43,842 bases of DNA from Microvirga arabica (GTDB lineage: Bacteria > Pseudomonadota > Alphaproteobacteria > Rhizobiales > Beijerinckiaceae), in contig NZ_JAFBID010000052.1 of the NCBI RefSeq assembly GCF_016811235.1, forward strand, positions 1-43,842, written 5' to 3'. How positions within the stretch are numbered: the first letter of the stretch is position 1; every line of letters begins with the position of its first letter. Both the position numbers and the translations under genes were made by a program. This document shows positions 22,957 through 30,482 of this stretch, piece by piece. The notes under the pieces were generated by a model, which did not search any database, was not told the origin of the DNA, and was given only the letters and a program-made list of their open reading frames with translations.

Positions 22957-23385
22957 TTAAGCGGGCTGGGGCTCCGCAGCGGCTGGTTCGCGGACCTGCA
23001 ATACTGTCAGACGCTTCGTGTCCCCGGTGCGGGTGGTCCAATCGATCGACTTGCCGACGGGCAATCCGATCAGCGCCGTGCCGATTGGGGTGAGGACCGA
23101 AATGCGTCCCTTCGAGATGTCGGCCTCGTTCGGGTAGACGAGGGTCACCGTCTGCACCCGCCCGGTTACGTCGTCGCGGAAATCCACCTCGCAGCCCATG
23201 CAAACCGTATCGACGGGATGGCGGCCTGCAGCAAGGATATGTGCACGGTCGAGTTCTTCGCTCAGTTCGGCTGCGACCTCGGGCATGGTGTGCGCGGCCG
23301 CGTTGGCGAGTACCGAGAGCTTCTCGTAATCTTTTGCTGTCAAGGTGATGCGGGGCTTGGCCCCACCGCTGGTTCTCTTCGTCAT
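22957..23385 (-). CDS. Rnk/GreA C-terminal-domain protein, copy 4 (142 aa)
   Basis: Fourth Rnk-like gene, with the GreA-C core motif GRISVLTPIGTALIGLPVGK and the VTLVYPNEAD stretch. It differs from the others in having a CxxC (CMGCEVDF). CAGGAGA sits before the ATG at 23385. It is 107 bases upstream of speD on the same strand, so co-transcription is possible. Confidence 0.88.
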   Translation of the reverse strand: MTKRTSGGAKPRITLTAKDYEKLSVLANAAAHTMPEVAAELSEELDRAHILAAGRHPVDTVCMGCEVDFRDDVTGRVQTVTLVYPNEADISKGRISVLTPIGTALIGLPVGKSIDWTTRTGDTKRLTVLQVREPAAAEPQPA

Positions 23386-23422
23386 GTTCGGTCTCCTGTT
23401 CTATTGTGGATGCTCGTGCAGG

Positions 23423-23782
23423 TTACGCTGCACTTGGTCCTGGATCGTCATCGTCATCCGGCATTGGCGGCTCGGGGCTCCGCTCCGGCTCACTGCGTCG
23501 CCGCGGAATGAACCGGACAATCTTGCCATCCGGCTGCTCCGTGTCGTGGCCTCCAGGATTAGTTGGTGGATCGTTCGGTGACTGCTGCACGGCACGGCCT
23601 CCTCTGCTTTCAGCGTGCTTCTGGGCAAGTGCTGACCTGAGCGTCCTCGCCAGAAATTCTGCCGTGGGACGCTCAGACTCCGGACGCGCTCCATCGATCC
23701 GCAGCCTGCTGTGTCGGTCTGCTGGATATGCGGCGTCGTTCTCCGCCATGCGGAGGATGCGTTTGAAGATGTTGATAAGCAT
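23423..23782 (-). CDS. Hypothetical polar protein (119 aa)
   Basis: Not recognised. It starts with an amphipathic segment (MLINIFKRILRMAEN), followed by a charged, Pro- and Asp-rich, probably disordered C-terminal half (PDGKIVRFIPRRR, then PEPPMPDDDDD). No strong ribosome binding site is visible, and ATG 23749 is an alternative. It lies upstream of the Rnk copy 4 gene on the same strand. Confidence 0.5.
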   Translation of the reverse strand: MLINIFKRILRMAENDAAYPADRHSRLRIDGARPESERPTAEFLARTLRSALAQKHAESRGGRAVQQSPNDPPTNPGGHDTEQPDGKIVRFIPRRRSEPERSPEPPMPDDDDDPGPSAA

Positions 23783-23846
23783 ACCGCGGTACCGGTTGCG
23801 TCAGCAGCCGGCCTCACAAGATCTCTGAAGGTTTAGATATCCTGGA

Positions 23847-23866
23847 GCGCCCCGAGCTCGGGGCGC
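23847..23866. repeat. Perfect 20-bp palindrome between ptsN-like gene and its downstream gene
   Basis: GCGCCCCGAGCTCGGGGCGC is a perfect palindrome, able to form an 8-bp GC-rich stem. Its GAGCTCGGGGC half recurs at 23878-23888. It lies ~80 bases downstream of the ptsN-like stop on the minus strand, with no T-run. It may be a Rho-independent-like terminator, a protein site or an RNA structure. Confidence 0.65.
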
Positions 23867-23946
23867 GCACGCGCGTTGAGCTCGGGGCTACTTGCCCGCG
23901 ATGAGGTTGCCTGCCCGGTGCAGACCGCGACGATATTGTGCGATGC

Positions 23947-24489
23947 TCAACATAATACGTTAAAGGTGGTGCACATTGCCTCGTTTGTCAAATCGTAGGC
24001 CTGTGGTGTGGCGGAATGTCCGGACCCGGGCTCATCGGGCTCACGCCAGGCGTCGCTCGTCAGCAGTGTGTAAAGAGCCTCGGCGTCATCGGCTGATCTG
24101 AGGCATTCAGCCACCTCGGGATCCCGCAAACGCCGCACCACGCAGGCCAGCGCCCGCAGATGCGTTGGGTCGTCGCCTTCAGGGCTCAGGAGAAGAAATG
24201 CCAGATCCGACGGGATTCCATCGGCCGCGCCAAAGTCCTGGGCTGGTCGAAGGCGGGCGAAAACGCCCAACGGGTGCTCGAGGCCGGAAAGCATGGCGTG
24301 CGGGATCGCAACCCCCCGCCCGAACCCGAACGTTGAGTGCTCGCCACGAGCGACAACCGCCTGTTGGACCGTGCAACGATCGAGACAAACCTCCCCAGCC
24401 GCAACGTGGCTCAAATGGCCGATGCCATGCTTTGTGTCGCAGGTTCGCAGTCTTGGAATAATGCGTTCTCGTGTGATCAGAGACGCCAT
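23947..24489 (-). CDS. PTS EIIA (Ntr/fructose type, PtsN-like) protein
   Basis: A 180-residue EIIA-domain protein. The phosphoacceptor motif GFGRGVAIPHA with H64 is clear, within a standard ~145-residue EIIA fold (AVVARGEHSTFGFG, PSDLAFLLLSPEGDDPTHL). The C-terminal ~35 residues are an extension. As in other PtsN proteins it probably signals in nitrogen/potassium homeostasis rather than sugar transport. Start choice is uncertain: ATG 24489 is used; TTG 24510 is also in frame. Confidence 0.85.
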   Translation of the reverse strand: MASLITRERIIPRLRTCDTKHGIGHLSHVAAGEVCLDRCTVQQAVVARGEHSTFGFGRGVAIPHAMLSGLEHPLGVFARLRPAQDFGAADGIPSDLAFLLLSPEGDDPTHLRALACVVRRLRDPEVAECLRSADDAEALYTLLTSDAWREPDEPGSGHSATPQAYDLTNEAMCTTFNVLC

Positions 24490-25034
24490 CGTGATAGGTG
24501 CCACCGCCAATGCCGGCCCAAAACCTCAGGCCGCCTCATGCTTTCGAGAAAACAGGATTCAGATGCGATGACCCGGACGGCTCCTGGAGGCCGTCACGGG
24601 CTTTAAGTGCCAGTTTGGAGGAGGCCTCCTCGGTAGAGCAATCGCTGCAAGATGGTCCGTGCGTTCATGACATGACACCAACGCGATCTTGGAAGGTAAG
24701 TTCAAGCTGGTGCTGATGGCTATCCTTAAGAGCTTCCTGAAAAGACGGATCGAGGCTTGGATAAGCCTGCTTTCTTGAATCGCTGTCGTTGCAGCCTATG
24801 TTGAGGCTACGATGTCGAGGCTCGCGAACCCTTTCCATTCGATCGTTAGAACGGCCCGCCTCCCCTCAGGCTCCTGAGCCCGGGTGCCAGGCACGCGTCC
24901 TGCGCTCGGGGTCTCGTCCGTCGTCAACCCTACGCCAAGCCAAGCGTCAGACAGCCCGCTGAGGTCTATCTGGCTGCCAATCCCTTTCGGCGGGAGATCC
25001 GCCTGAAGACGATCATCAATTTGAGGAGAAGAAA
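24490..25034. other. 545-base spacer without recognisable gene
   Basis: It lies between the PtsN-like gene (minus) and Rnk copy 5 (plus). No domain-bearing ORF and no strong hairpin. The very short ORFs here lack support. GAGGAGAAG at its end is the ribosome binding site of the next gene. Confidence 0.45.
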
Positions 25035-25466
25035 GTGTCTTTGTCAGAAGCGTCCGTCATCATTTCCACGGCCGATCATGCCCGGCTTCGACGGATTGCC
25101 TCGGCTGGCATGCGGATTCGAAGGGTGCCGCCATCGGCGCGGTGGCTGGAGGCTGAACTCGACCGGGCAAAGGTTGTCAGTCCCGCAAACCTCCCGGAAA
25201 ACGTCATCTCCATGCATTCGATCTTTGATTTCCAGGACGGGATCACCGACCAGGTCCGACGGGCCACCCTCGTCTACCCCGGCGAAGAAGATCAGGAGGT
25301 CGGCAGGATTTCCGTGTTGTCGCCTCTCGGCTCTGCCCTGATCGGCCTGGCGGAAGGGCAGTCGATGCAATGGCGCGGGGCAACCGGCGAACGGTGGACG
25401 CTGCGGGTCATCCAGGTGATCCGTCACCCTGAAGCACGCCAGAAGGATGTCTCGGCCCAGCCCTGA
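25035..25466 (+). CDS. Rnk/GreA C-terminal-domain protein, copy 5 (143 aa)
   Basis: Fifth Rnk-like gene. The core is GRISVLSPLGSALIGLAEGQ preceded by RRATLVYPGEED, nearest in my reading to copy 2 (both have SALIGL/AALIGL and an EGQS motif). GTG start with GAGGAGAAG at correct spacing. It is followed at 25508 by a perfect GC-rich palindrome with a T-rich tail, a probable terminator. Confidence 0.88.
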   Translation: MSLSEASVIISTADHARLRRIASAGMRIRRVPPSARWLEAELDRAKVVSPANLPENVISMHSIFDFQDGITDQVRRATLVYPGEEDQEVGRISVLSPLGSALIGLAEGQSMQWRGATGERWTLRVIQVIRHPEARQKDVSAQP

Positions 25467-25507
25467 CCAGGCTCCATCGCCACCTTGGATTGCTCGCCTG
25501 AACAGCA

Positions 25508-25529
25508 GGGCCGGAGTTAACTCCGGCCC
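25508..25529 (+). terminator. Bidirectional Rho-independent terminator
   Basis: A perfect 22-base palindrome (stem GGGCCGGAG, complementary arms at 25508-25516 and 25521-25529) starts 41 bases after the Rnk copy 5 stop. It is followed by TTCCTCGTTGTT. It also sits 10 bases from the end of the convergent hibernation-factor gene, so it may serve both. Confidence 0.85.
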
Positions 25530-25539
25530 TTCCTCGTTG

Positions 25540-25887
25540 TTACGCAGTGGCTCCTGCCAGGACTTCCTCGCGTACGGCACCGTCGAGACGACGCTTCCTC
25601 CGTCTAAGTTGCACCGCAACCTTTTCAAGCGCGAGGTCGAAGGCTCGATAGCAGTCGGGCGCTGACGCCTCACCGATCATCATCCGAAAGTTGCCGACTT
25701 GGATATTGATCGTACAGCAATACGATTGACCCTCGCGACGGAAGCCGACGGCTCCGTGCTTCAGCTCCTGGAAGTACGTCTCAGTCGTCGTGAGCAGCCT
25801 CTCTTGAACATGTTGAGGCAGCGCCTCTCCAAGGTCGATCTGAAACCCGTTGATCCGGATTGGGGAGCTGAGACTGTTGCTCATCAT
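25540..25887 (-). CDS. hpf: Ribosome hibernation promoting factor (short HPF/RaiA)
   Basis: A 115-residue ribosome-associated inhibitor. It fits the short HPF/YfiA fold: an N-terminal strand, HVQERLLTTTETYFQELKHG helix, then a strand with CCTINIQVG, then the second helix (AFDLALEKVAVQLRRRKRRL). The basic tail is typical. Such factors stabilise inactive ribosomes in stationary phase or stress, consistent with the neighbourhood. AAGGA lies upstream of the ATG at 25887. Confidence 0.92.
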   Translation of the reverse strand: MMSNSLSSPIRINGFQIDLGEALPQHVQERLLTTTETYFQELKHGAVGFRREGQSYCCTINIQVGNFRMMIGEASAPDCYRAFDLALEKVAVQLRRRKRRLDGAVREEVLAGATA

Positions 25888-25908
25888 TGGTATGGTCCTT
25901 TCGATTGA

Positions 25909-26100
25909 TTACGATTCTGGAATTCGGGTGACCGGCCGCTCACGGCCCTGCCCGTTGCCGGTCGGTGGCGTCCAGCTCTCTGCGATGTGCTCACCGCACC
26001 TGGGGTCGATCCCGTAGGCACACCAGGGACATCGCACGGCAGCCCGCGGCAGATTGCGTTTGCAAGTTTTGCACACAGTTCGGCGGTCATGACGATGCAT
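25909..26100 (-). CDS. Small zinc-ribbon protein (63 aa)
   Basis: Two CxxC knuckles (CKTC and CPWC) separated by 12 residues form a zinc ribbon of rubredoxin or Zn-finger type; a further isolated Cys follows. The tail is polar. GAGGAAGTC lies upstream of the ATG at 26100. Next to hpf on the same strand (21-base gap), so they are probably co-transcribed. Function unknown. Confidence 0.65.
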   Translation of the reverse strand: MHRHDRRTVCKTCKRNLPRAAVRCPWCAYGIDPRCGEHIAESWTPPTGNGQGRERPVTRIPES

Positions 26101-26135
26101 GATGGACTTCCTCGATGTTGGGCTGCGACAAGGAA

Positions 26136-26324
26136 TTACCGGTGCTGTTCCGGCCTAAACGCGTGTGTCGCTGCGACATAGGCCGCCAGGATCAGCGAAA
26201 GCGATGCGGAAAGCCCCAACACGCTCACCGACGCTGCGAAACCGAGCGTCTCGCCGAGTGTCTCCCAGAACACGAGTTGTGCGATCGTCAGCGTGACGAT
26301 CGTTGCAAAAATGAGAATTGACAT
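26136..26324 (-). CDS. Small membrane protein with two helices (62 aa)
   Basis: Two hydrophobic segments (SILIFATIVTLTIAQLVFW and SVSVLGLSASLSLILAAYV). The frame is open 35 codons further upstream, but MSILIF is the most plausible start. The ribosome binding site is weak (GGTGAAG). It lies 35 bases upstream of the zinc-ribbon gene. No family recognised. Confidence 0.5.
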   Translation of the reverse strand: MSILIFATIVTLTIAQLVFWETLGETLGFAASVSVLGLSASLSLILAAYVAATHAFRPEQHR

Positions 26325-26906
26325 GACTTCACCAGCCAGCCGCTCCGACGAGCGTGCTGTTCCTGACGGCTTGCTTGTGTTTGCAAGAGAATTCGTCCGC
26401 GGGCGGATCAGCCCGCCGTGCAACTGCAAGAGCTAATCGATGGACGAATTCAGGTTTCGAGCACTCATCCCCGGACTCGACGTGACGTCCGGGGCTCAGG
26501 CTCCCGTCTTCAGGCGGCCTGCACGCAAAGTAGAAATGGTGCGGAATGTGTTCATGACACAACTAAGGTCGGCTACAGAGTCGCCAATGTCAAGTTGAAC
26601 GACTGCGTCGGAAAGCATCATTTGACAAAACAGCCGATCGGCCTAAGTTGATCCTATCATGATGTGGCTCTTAGCATATGTCCGTGGCCTCTGCCACGCC
26701 GGAACTCTGATCGCAGGACACTAACCCCGTGTCCCGCAGCTTGGTGCGTGGACCCGGGGCTCCTGAGGCTTTCCAAACAATCTGAGCAAAGAAATCCGAC
26801 AGCTGATCGGCACCGACTCAATTCGCCTGCTGCTCAGCACGGTCTTGGCGGGGCGGAAAGCAACTCCTTTTATGACCGGAACCTCACGATAGGTCAGCTG
26901 AGTGAG
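26325..26906. other. 582-base divergent spacer with a nested hairpin
   Basis: It separates the small membrane protein (minus) from the HTH protein (plus). It contains the nested inverted repeat at 26389-26451 and a hairpin at 26469-26494 with arms CCCCGGAC/GTCCGGGG. No confident protein is encoded. It could hold a divergent promoter and a structured RNA. Confidence 0.45.
26389..26451. repeat. Nested hairpin: outer 10-bp stem enclosing a GC hairpin
   Basis: GAATTCGTCC (26389-26398) pairs exactly with GGACGAATTC (26442-26451). Directly inside is GCGGGC/GCCCGC (26399-26404 with 26411-26416). The outer stem is perfect over 10 bp across 43 bases, too good to be casual at this length. A structured RNA or large operator is possible. 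Confidence 0.65.
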
Positions 26907-27122
26907 ATGAACAAAGAATCGAAAAAGAAATCCTTGAGCTATCGGGTCTCGACGCCCGAAGAGCGAGCCAAGCGTCAGGCCGAAGTCAACAAGCGCTGCG
27001 AGTACATCATGCTGCTGAAGGCACAAGGCCTGAACTACGCGACCATCGCTTGCCGTCTGGGCCTGAGTCCCAGCCAGGTCAGCAAGATCGCGCGGGATTA
27101 CGTCCAGCGGATGCACCCCTGA
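26907..27122 (+). CDS. Small helix-turn-helix protein (71 aa)
   Basis: Basic N-terminus (MNKESKKKSLSYRVSTPEE), then a helix-turn-helix: CEYIMLLKAQGLNYATIACR leading to LGLSPSQVSKIARDY. The layout resembles a sigma-70 region 4-like or transposase-type HTH. The frame is open 81 codons upstream, but MNKES is the plausible start. Possible DNA-binding regulator; targets unknown. Confidence 0.65.
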   Translation: MNKESKKKSLSYRVSTPEERAKRQAEVNKRCEYIMLLKAQGLNYATIACRLGLSPSQVSKIARDYVQRMHP

Positions 27123-27196
27123 GGGATTGTCCTGCTGGATCAGCAAAAAGCCCATCTGCACGAGCCGCCGACTGCGATATTGGAGAGGAGAGCACT

Positions 27197-27421
27197 GTGT
27201 CGGTTTCCTCACATCGACCATCGTTTGCACACACCTACCCGAGCATGCCGCAAGATGCCGAGGAATTGGCCCGGGATCTGTTCGAGCGTGCCCGCCCCAG
27301 CGATTCGTTCGACGATCTCAAGCGGCGAGCGGCGTTCAACCGGCAGGGTGCAGGCCGGCTCAGGCATTGGATCAGAGCCGCCCAGGCGATCGCGGCGGAG
27401 AGACATCTGCGCCAACCCTGA
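27197..27421 (+). CDS. Hypothetical small protein (74 aa)
   Basis: GTG start with GGAGAGGAG six bases upstream. The product is helical and charged (AEELARDLFERARPSDSFDD, then a basic C-terminus). No family recognised. It lies 74 bases after the small HTH gene and may be in the same unit. Moderate confidence. Confidence 0.5.
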   Translation: MSVSSHRPSFAHTYPSMPQDAEELARDLFERARPSDSFDDLKRRAAFNRQGAGRLRHWIRAAQAIAAERHLRQP

Positions 27422-27589
27422 GGACACGCGGGCTGCCCTTCTTCGTGTGACGAACCCTGCCGGGCCTGGGCTTAGGGCGTTTCTCATCAGAGGGAGTTCC
27501 CAAGCCTTTAAAAACAACGGACATGGGAGCTTTTTACTTAGGATTACTGCCTATCCGGTTCAAAGTCATCTTGCATCGGCGCTGGGTTC

Positions 27590-27619
27590 TTGAAATCACA
27601 AAATTTTTACTTATATCTA
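27590..27619 (+). promoter_or_regulatory. Sigma-70-like promoter upstream of CBS-BON gene 2
   Basis: TTGAAA (27590-27595) and TATCTA (27614-27619), 18-base spacer; TATATC at 27612-27617 with 16 bases is an alternative. It lies in an AT-rich block rare in this GC-rich window. About 230 bases before the gene start, so a leader RNA would be long. Confidence 0.5.
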
Positions 27620-27656
27620 AATCATGATGACTACGTTGCACCATTTTTCTCGCTTT

Positions 27657-27700
27657 CGCACGGGGTGCCTGCAAGCAGGCCACTGAACCCCGAAGGCCGG
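27657..27700 (+). repeat. Leader element with hairpin, related to 16122-16167
   Basis: About three quarters of 44 aligned bases match the element upstream of the first Rnk-like gene. Both share CGCACG, a GCCT/AGCAGGC hairpin core and a CCCC...GCCGG tail. Its position in a leader suggests a regulatory RNA element. Confidence 0.4.
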
Positions 27701-27847
27701 CCTGCCCGCATCCGGCAGCCTGCCCTTTGGGGAATGACGTTTCCGGAACAATTTCGAACAACCTGCCCCATCCCAAGGGGTCATCGCGGGTTGCGCCCGG
27801 GTTAACCTCGTCCTGAACCCTGCACGCCGCGACGCGAAGGAGAAGAC

Positions 27848-28768
27848 ATGAACGCACGATCTCACCGGACTCATGAGCCGCTAACCCCACATCTTCTGCT
27901 GCCTCTCGACGGCTCCCCTGCCCCGAATGGCACCAGCCGCATCACGCTCTGGCCCTGGCGCTTGAGACGGGAGGCTGTCAGCAGCCCGCATCAAGGAGCC
28001 GATCCCAGCGGCGAAAACCACGAGGCTCGACGTCCGGCCGCCGCACCCGACGCGCCCCAGACGAACCGCAGGTCGACGCACCCCATGACGGTTGCCGATG
28101 TCATGACGCGTGACGTGGTCTCCGTTTCGACCGCAACCCCAGTCAGCGAGATTGCCAATGTCCTCTCCGGCAAGAGGATCAGTGCGGTGCCGGTGGTTGG
28201 CGTCGATGGGCGTCTCGTGGGCATCGTGAGCGAATGTGACCTGATCCGCCGGGCCGAGATCGGAACCGAGCGCCGGCGCTCCTGGTGGCGCAAGGTCTTT
28301 GTCGACATCAGCGCCGAGGCAGCCGACTACGTCCGGGCCCACGGCAGGAAGGCGCGGCACGTCATGACATCGGGGGGCGCCACGGCCACCGAGGACATGA
28401 CGCTCGCGGATGTCGCCCAGGTCATGGAGAAGCGGCGTCTCAAGCGCCTCCCCGTCGTGCGCGGAAATCGTCTCGTGGGCATCGTCAGCCGCAGCGATCT
28501 CGTCAAGGCCGTCGCGCGCCACCGCCCTTCCCTTTTCGCCAGGCCCCCTACGGACAATGCCATCCTGCGGGACTTGACGTCACGGGTGAAGGTGGTGACG
28601 CCGTCTCACCGGCTCATCAACATCTCGGTGCATCGCGGCAACGCGGACATCGCCGGGTTGGTGGACTCGGCGGCCGAACGCGAGGCGGTTCTGGTTGCCG
28701 CCGAGAACACGCCGGGGATCCGCTCGATCCAGGACCGACTGATCCTGCGCCCCAGATCGATTTCCTGA
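27848..28768 (+). CDS. CBS-CBS-BON domain protein, paralogue
   Basis: A 306-residue protein: a ~79-residue Pro/Arg-rich, probably unstructured N-terminus, then two CBS domains (about 80-140 and 165-225; MTVADVMTRDVVSV, ARHVMTSGGA) and a C-terminal BON domain. The linker between CBS domains (ERRRSWWRKVFVD, then AADYVRAHGR) matches the paralogue at 2474, which lacks the long N-terminus. The start at 27848 has GAAGGAG upstream; MTVADV at 28085 is the alternative. An energy-sensing role is likely from the family. Confidence 0.88.
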   Translation: MNARSHRTHEPLTPHLLLPLDGSPAPNGTSRITLWPWRLRREAVSSPHQGADPSGENHEARRPAAAPDAPQTNRRSTHPMTVADVMTRDVVSVSTATPVSEIANVLSGKRISAVPVVGVDGRLVGIVSECDLIRRAEIGTERRRSWWRKVFVDISAEAADYVRAHGRKARHVMTSGGATATEDMTLADVAQVMEKRRLKRLPVVRGNRLVGIVSRSDLVKAVARHRPSLFARPPTDNAILRDLTSRVKVVTPSHRLINISVHRGNADIAGLVDSAAEREAVLVAAENTPGIRSIQDRLILRPRSIS

Positions 28769-28784
28769 GCCGGAAGGCAATCCA

Positions 28785-28985
28785 ATGACACGCCTTCGCG
28801 CAACTCTCATGGCTGCCATTCTGTTCGGCGGCGTATGCCTGGTGCTCGGCGGACTCGGGGCAATGATGATCGAGTCCGCGCGAGTCCTCGCGGTCTATGG
28901 CATCGGGGTTCTCGGCTTCGCGGCCTGGGTCTCGGGGGACACGTACCAGGGATGCCGCGCCCAGCCGGACAGCTCCGGGACCTAA
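28785..28985 (+). CDS. Small membrane protein (66 aa)
   Basis: Two hydrophobic segments (LMAAILFGGVCLVLGGLGAM and VLAVYGIGVLGFAAWV) and a polar C-terminus. GGAAGG lies before the ATG. It starts 16 bases after the CBS-BON gene, so it may form a unit with it. Unrecognised. Confidence 0.6.
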   Translation: MTRLRATLMAAILFGGVCLVLGGLGAMMIESARVLAVYGIGVLGFAAWVSGDTYQGCRAQPDSSGT

Positions 28986-29167
28986 TGGACGTAGCCGTGG
29001 AGTCTGTGAGCCTTCGCGTCTCGACCTCCGTCCCGGAACCGCGGCGGTGCGGCAGGTCCATCCGAAGGCATGCATCCTGAGCGGCAGGGGGGAACCCAGG
29101 GTCGGGCGGCGGGTTCCTCCTCAAGGCCAAGCTTCGCGGCTCCTGCAGGAGGGCCCGGATTGGGTTG

Positions 29168-30001
29168 ATGAACGAGGTGACCGTGACGAGCGAACGCTAT
29201 GCCATTGGCCTGGCCCGCGCCTTCGGCGGGGCGATCATCTTCGGCCTCCCACTGCTGATGACCATGGAGATGTGGTCGCTCGGGTTCTCCATGGGCCGTG
29301 GCCGGCTGCTGCTGCTCATGGGGTTCACCCTCGCGGTGTTGGTCGGTCTCTCCTACTTCTCCGGCTTCGAGAAGACCTTCAGCCTGAAGGAGGACGCCAT
29401 GGATGCGTTCGCCGCCTTCGGCGTCGGCGTGATCACGTCCGCGGTGCTGCTTGTGGTCCTTGCGGTGATCACCTTCGACATGAGCTGGGGCGATATCGTC
29501 GGACGGGTGGCGCTGCAGAGCGTGCCAGCGAGCATCGGCGCCATGCTCGGGCGCAAGCAGCTCGGGGATGAGCAGGACATGGATGCGGAGGAGGAGCGCA
29601 AGCGGGAGGCCGGATATGGCGGCGAGCTCTTTCTCATGCTGGCAGGCGCGCTGTTCCTCGCCTTCAACATGGCGCCGACGGAGGAGATGATCCTGATCGC
29701 GTTCCAGATGACGCCGTGGCACGCCCTGGCGCTCGGGGTGCTGTCCCTCGGGCTTCTGCACGTCTTCGTCTACAGCATCGGGTTCTCGGGCCAGGAGAAC
29801 CGGCCCGAGGGCGGCACCTTCCTGTCGACCTTCCTGCATTTCACTTTGGCCGGCTACGGCGTCGCCCTGCTGGTGAGCCTTTACGTGCTCTGGAGCTTCG
29901 GCCGGACAGATGGCGTCTCCGTGGCCGAGATCGCGAACATGCTGGTGGTGCTGGGCTTCCCAGCCTCCCTGGGCGCCGCGACGGCGCGGCTGGTGGTGTG
30001 A
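29168..30001 (+). CDS. TIGR02587-type integral membrane protein
   Basis: A ~277-residue protein with about eight hydrophobic segments and a charged central loop (about residues 140-155; DAEEERKREAGYGGE). The sequence (GGAIIFGLPLLMTMEMWSLG, FNMAPTEEMILIAFQM) matches what I recall of the TIGR02587 family, usually encoded next to TIGR02588, as here. The TTG at 29165 is an alternative start; AGGAGGG lies upstream. Function unknown. Confidence 0.82.
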   Translation: MNEVTVTSERYAIGLARAFGGAIIFGLPLLMTMEMWSLGFSMGRGRLLLLMGFTLAVLVGLSYFSGFEKTFSLKEDAMDAFAAFGVGVITSAVLLVVLAVITFDMSWGDIVGRVALQSVPASIGAMLGRKQLGDEQDMDAEEERKREAGYGGELFLMLAGALFLAFNMAPTEEMILIAFQMTPWHALALGVLSLGLLHVFVYSIGFSGQENRPEGGTFLSTFLHFTLAGYGVALLVSLYVLWSFGRTDGVSVAEIANMLVVLGFPASLGAATARLVV

Positions 30002-30008
30002 GGCTGTG

Positions 30009-30431
30009 ATGAACCGCAAGTCGAGGACAGATGACATCCACCCCGCGAAGGCGGAGCAACAGATGCCGTGGCTGGAGTGGCTCGCCTCCGCCATCGGCCT
30101 CCTTCTCGTGCTCGGTATCTTCGGCGTGATCGGCTGGCAGCTCTTCAGTGGCGCAACCACGCCTCCCGTGATTACCGTTGAGGTCGAGAACGTGGCCCCG
30201 GTAGAGGGCGGCTACCGGGTTCTCTTCCGGGCTTACAACAACGCCGGCGAGGCTGCTGCACAGGTGGAGATCGAAGGGAAAGTGACCGCAGCCGGCGAAG
30301 ACGAGGAAACCAGCAAGGCCATCCTCGACTACGTTCCCGGGCACTCAGCGCGCCAAGGCGGGCTGTTCTTCACCCGTGACCCGCACTCGGGCTCCCTTGC
30401 CGTGCGCGCCGTTGGATTTGCCACGCCCTGA
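30009..30431 (+). CDS. TIGR02588-type membrane-anchored protein
   Basis: A 140-residue protein with one N-terminal transmembrane helix (EWLASAIGLLLVLGIFGVIG) and a periplasmic domain (VITVEVENVAPVEGGYRVLF; EGKVTAAGEDEET). Starts eight bases after the TIGR02587-type gene and belongs to the partner family of that pair. Function unknown; probably acts with the upstream protein. Confidence 0.8.
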   Translation: MNRKSRTDDIHPAKAEQQMPWLEWLASAIGLLLVLGIFGVIGWQLFSGATTPPVITVEVENVAPVEGGYRVLFRAYNNAGEAAAQVEIEGKVTAAGEDEETSKAILDYVPGHSARQGGLFFTRDPHSGSLAVRAVGFATP

Positions 30432-30482
30432 TTGCTGGACGGAACCGCAGAGATTGAGCTGAGCGCTGCACCATGTCTGGGA

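Larger units (their letters stand above)
27422..27847. other. 426-base spacer with AT-rich promoter and repeat element
   Basis: Upstream of the second CBS-BON gene. It contains a sigma-70-like promoter at 27590-27619 and, just downstream of it, an element (27657-27700) resembling 16122-16167. The last bases are GAAGGAGAAGAC, the ribosome binding site. No protein is recognised. Confidence 0.5.

Noticed and set aside
25884..26090. 68-aa minus-strand ORF overlapping the zinc-ribbon gene
   Set aside because: The frame with CKTC/CPWC and a better ribosome binding site is preferred; this is a shadow.
27740..27775. GGAAC plus CATCCC upstream of the second CBS-BON gene, resembling the ECF-type promoters
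   Set aside because: The spacer is about 18 bases and the second box is CATCCCAAG, so it does not match the three-site motif.
28982..30160. 392-aa minus-strand ORF
   Set aside because: Antisense of the TIGR02587-type and TIGR02588-type genes; low-complexity His/Gln/Glu-rich composition typical of shadows.
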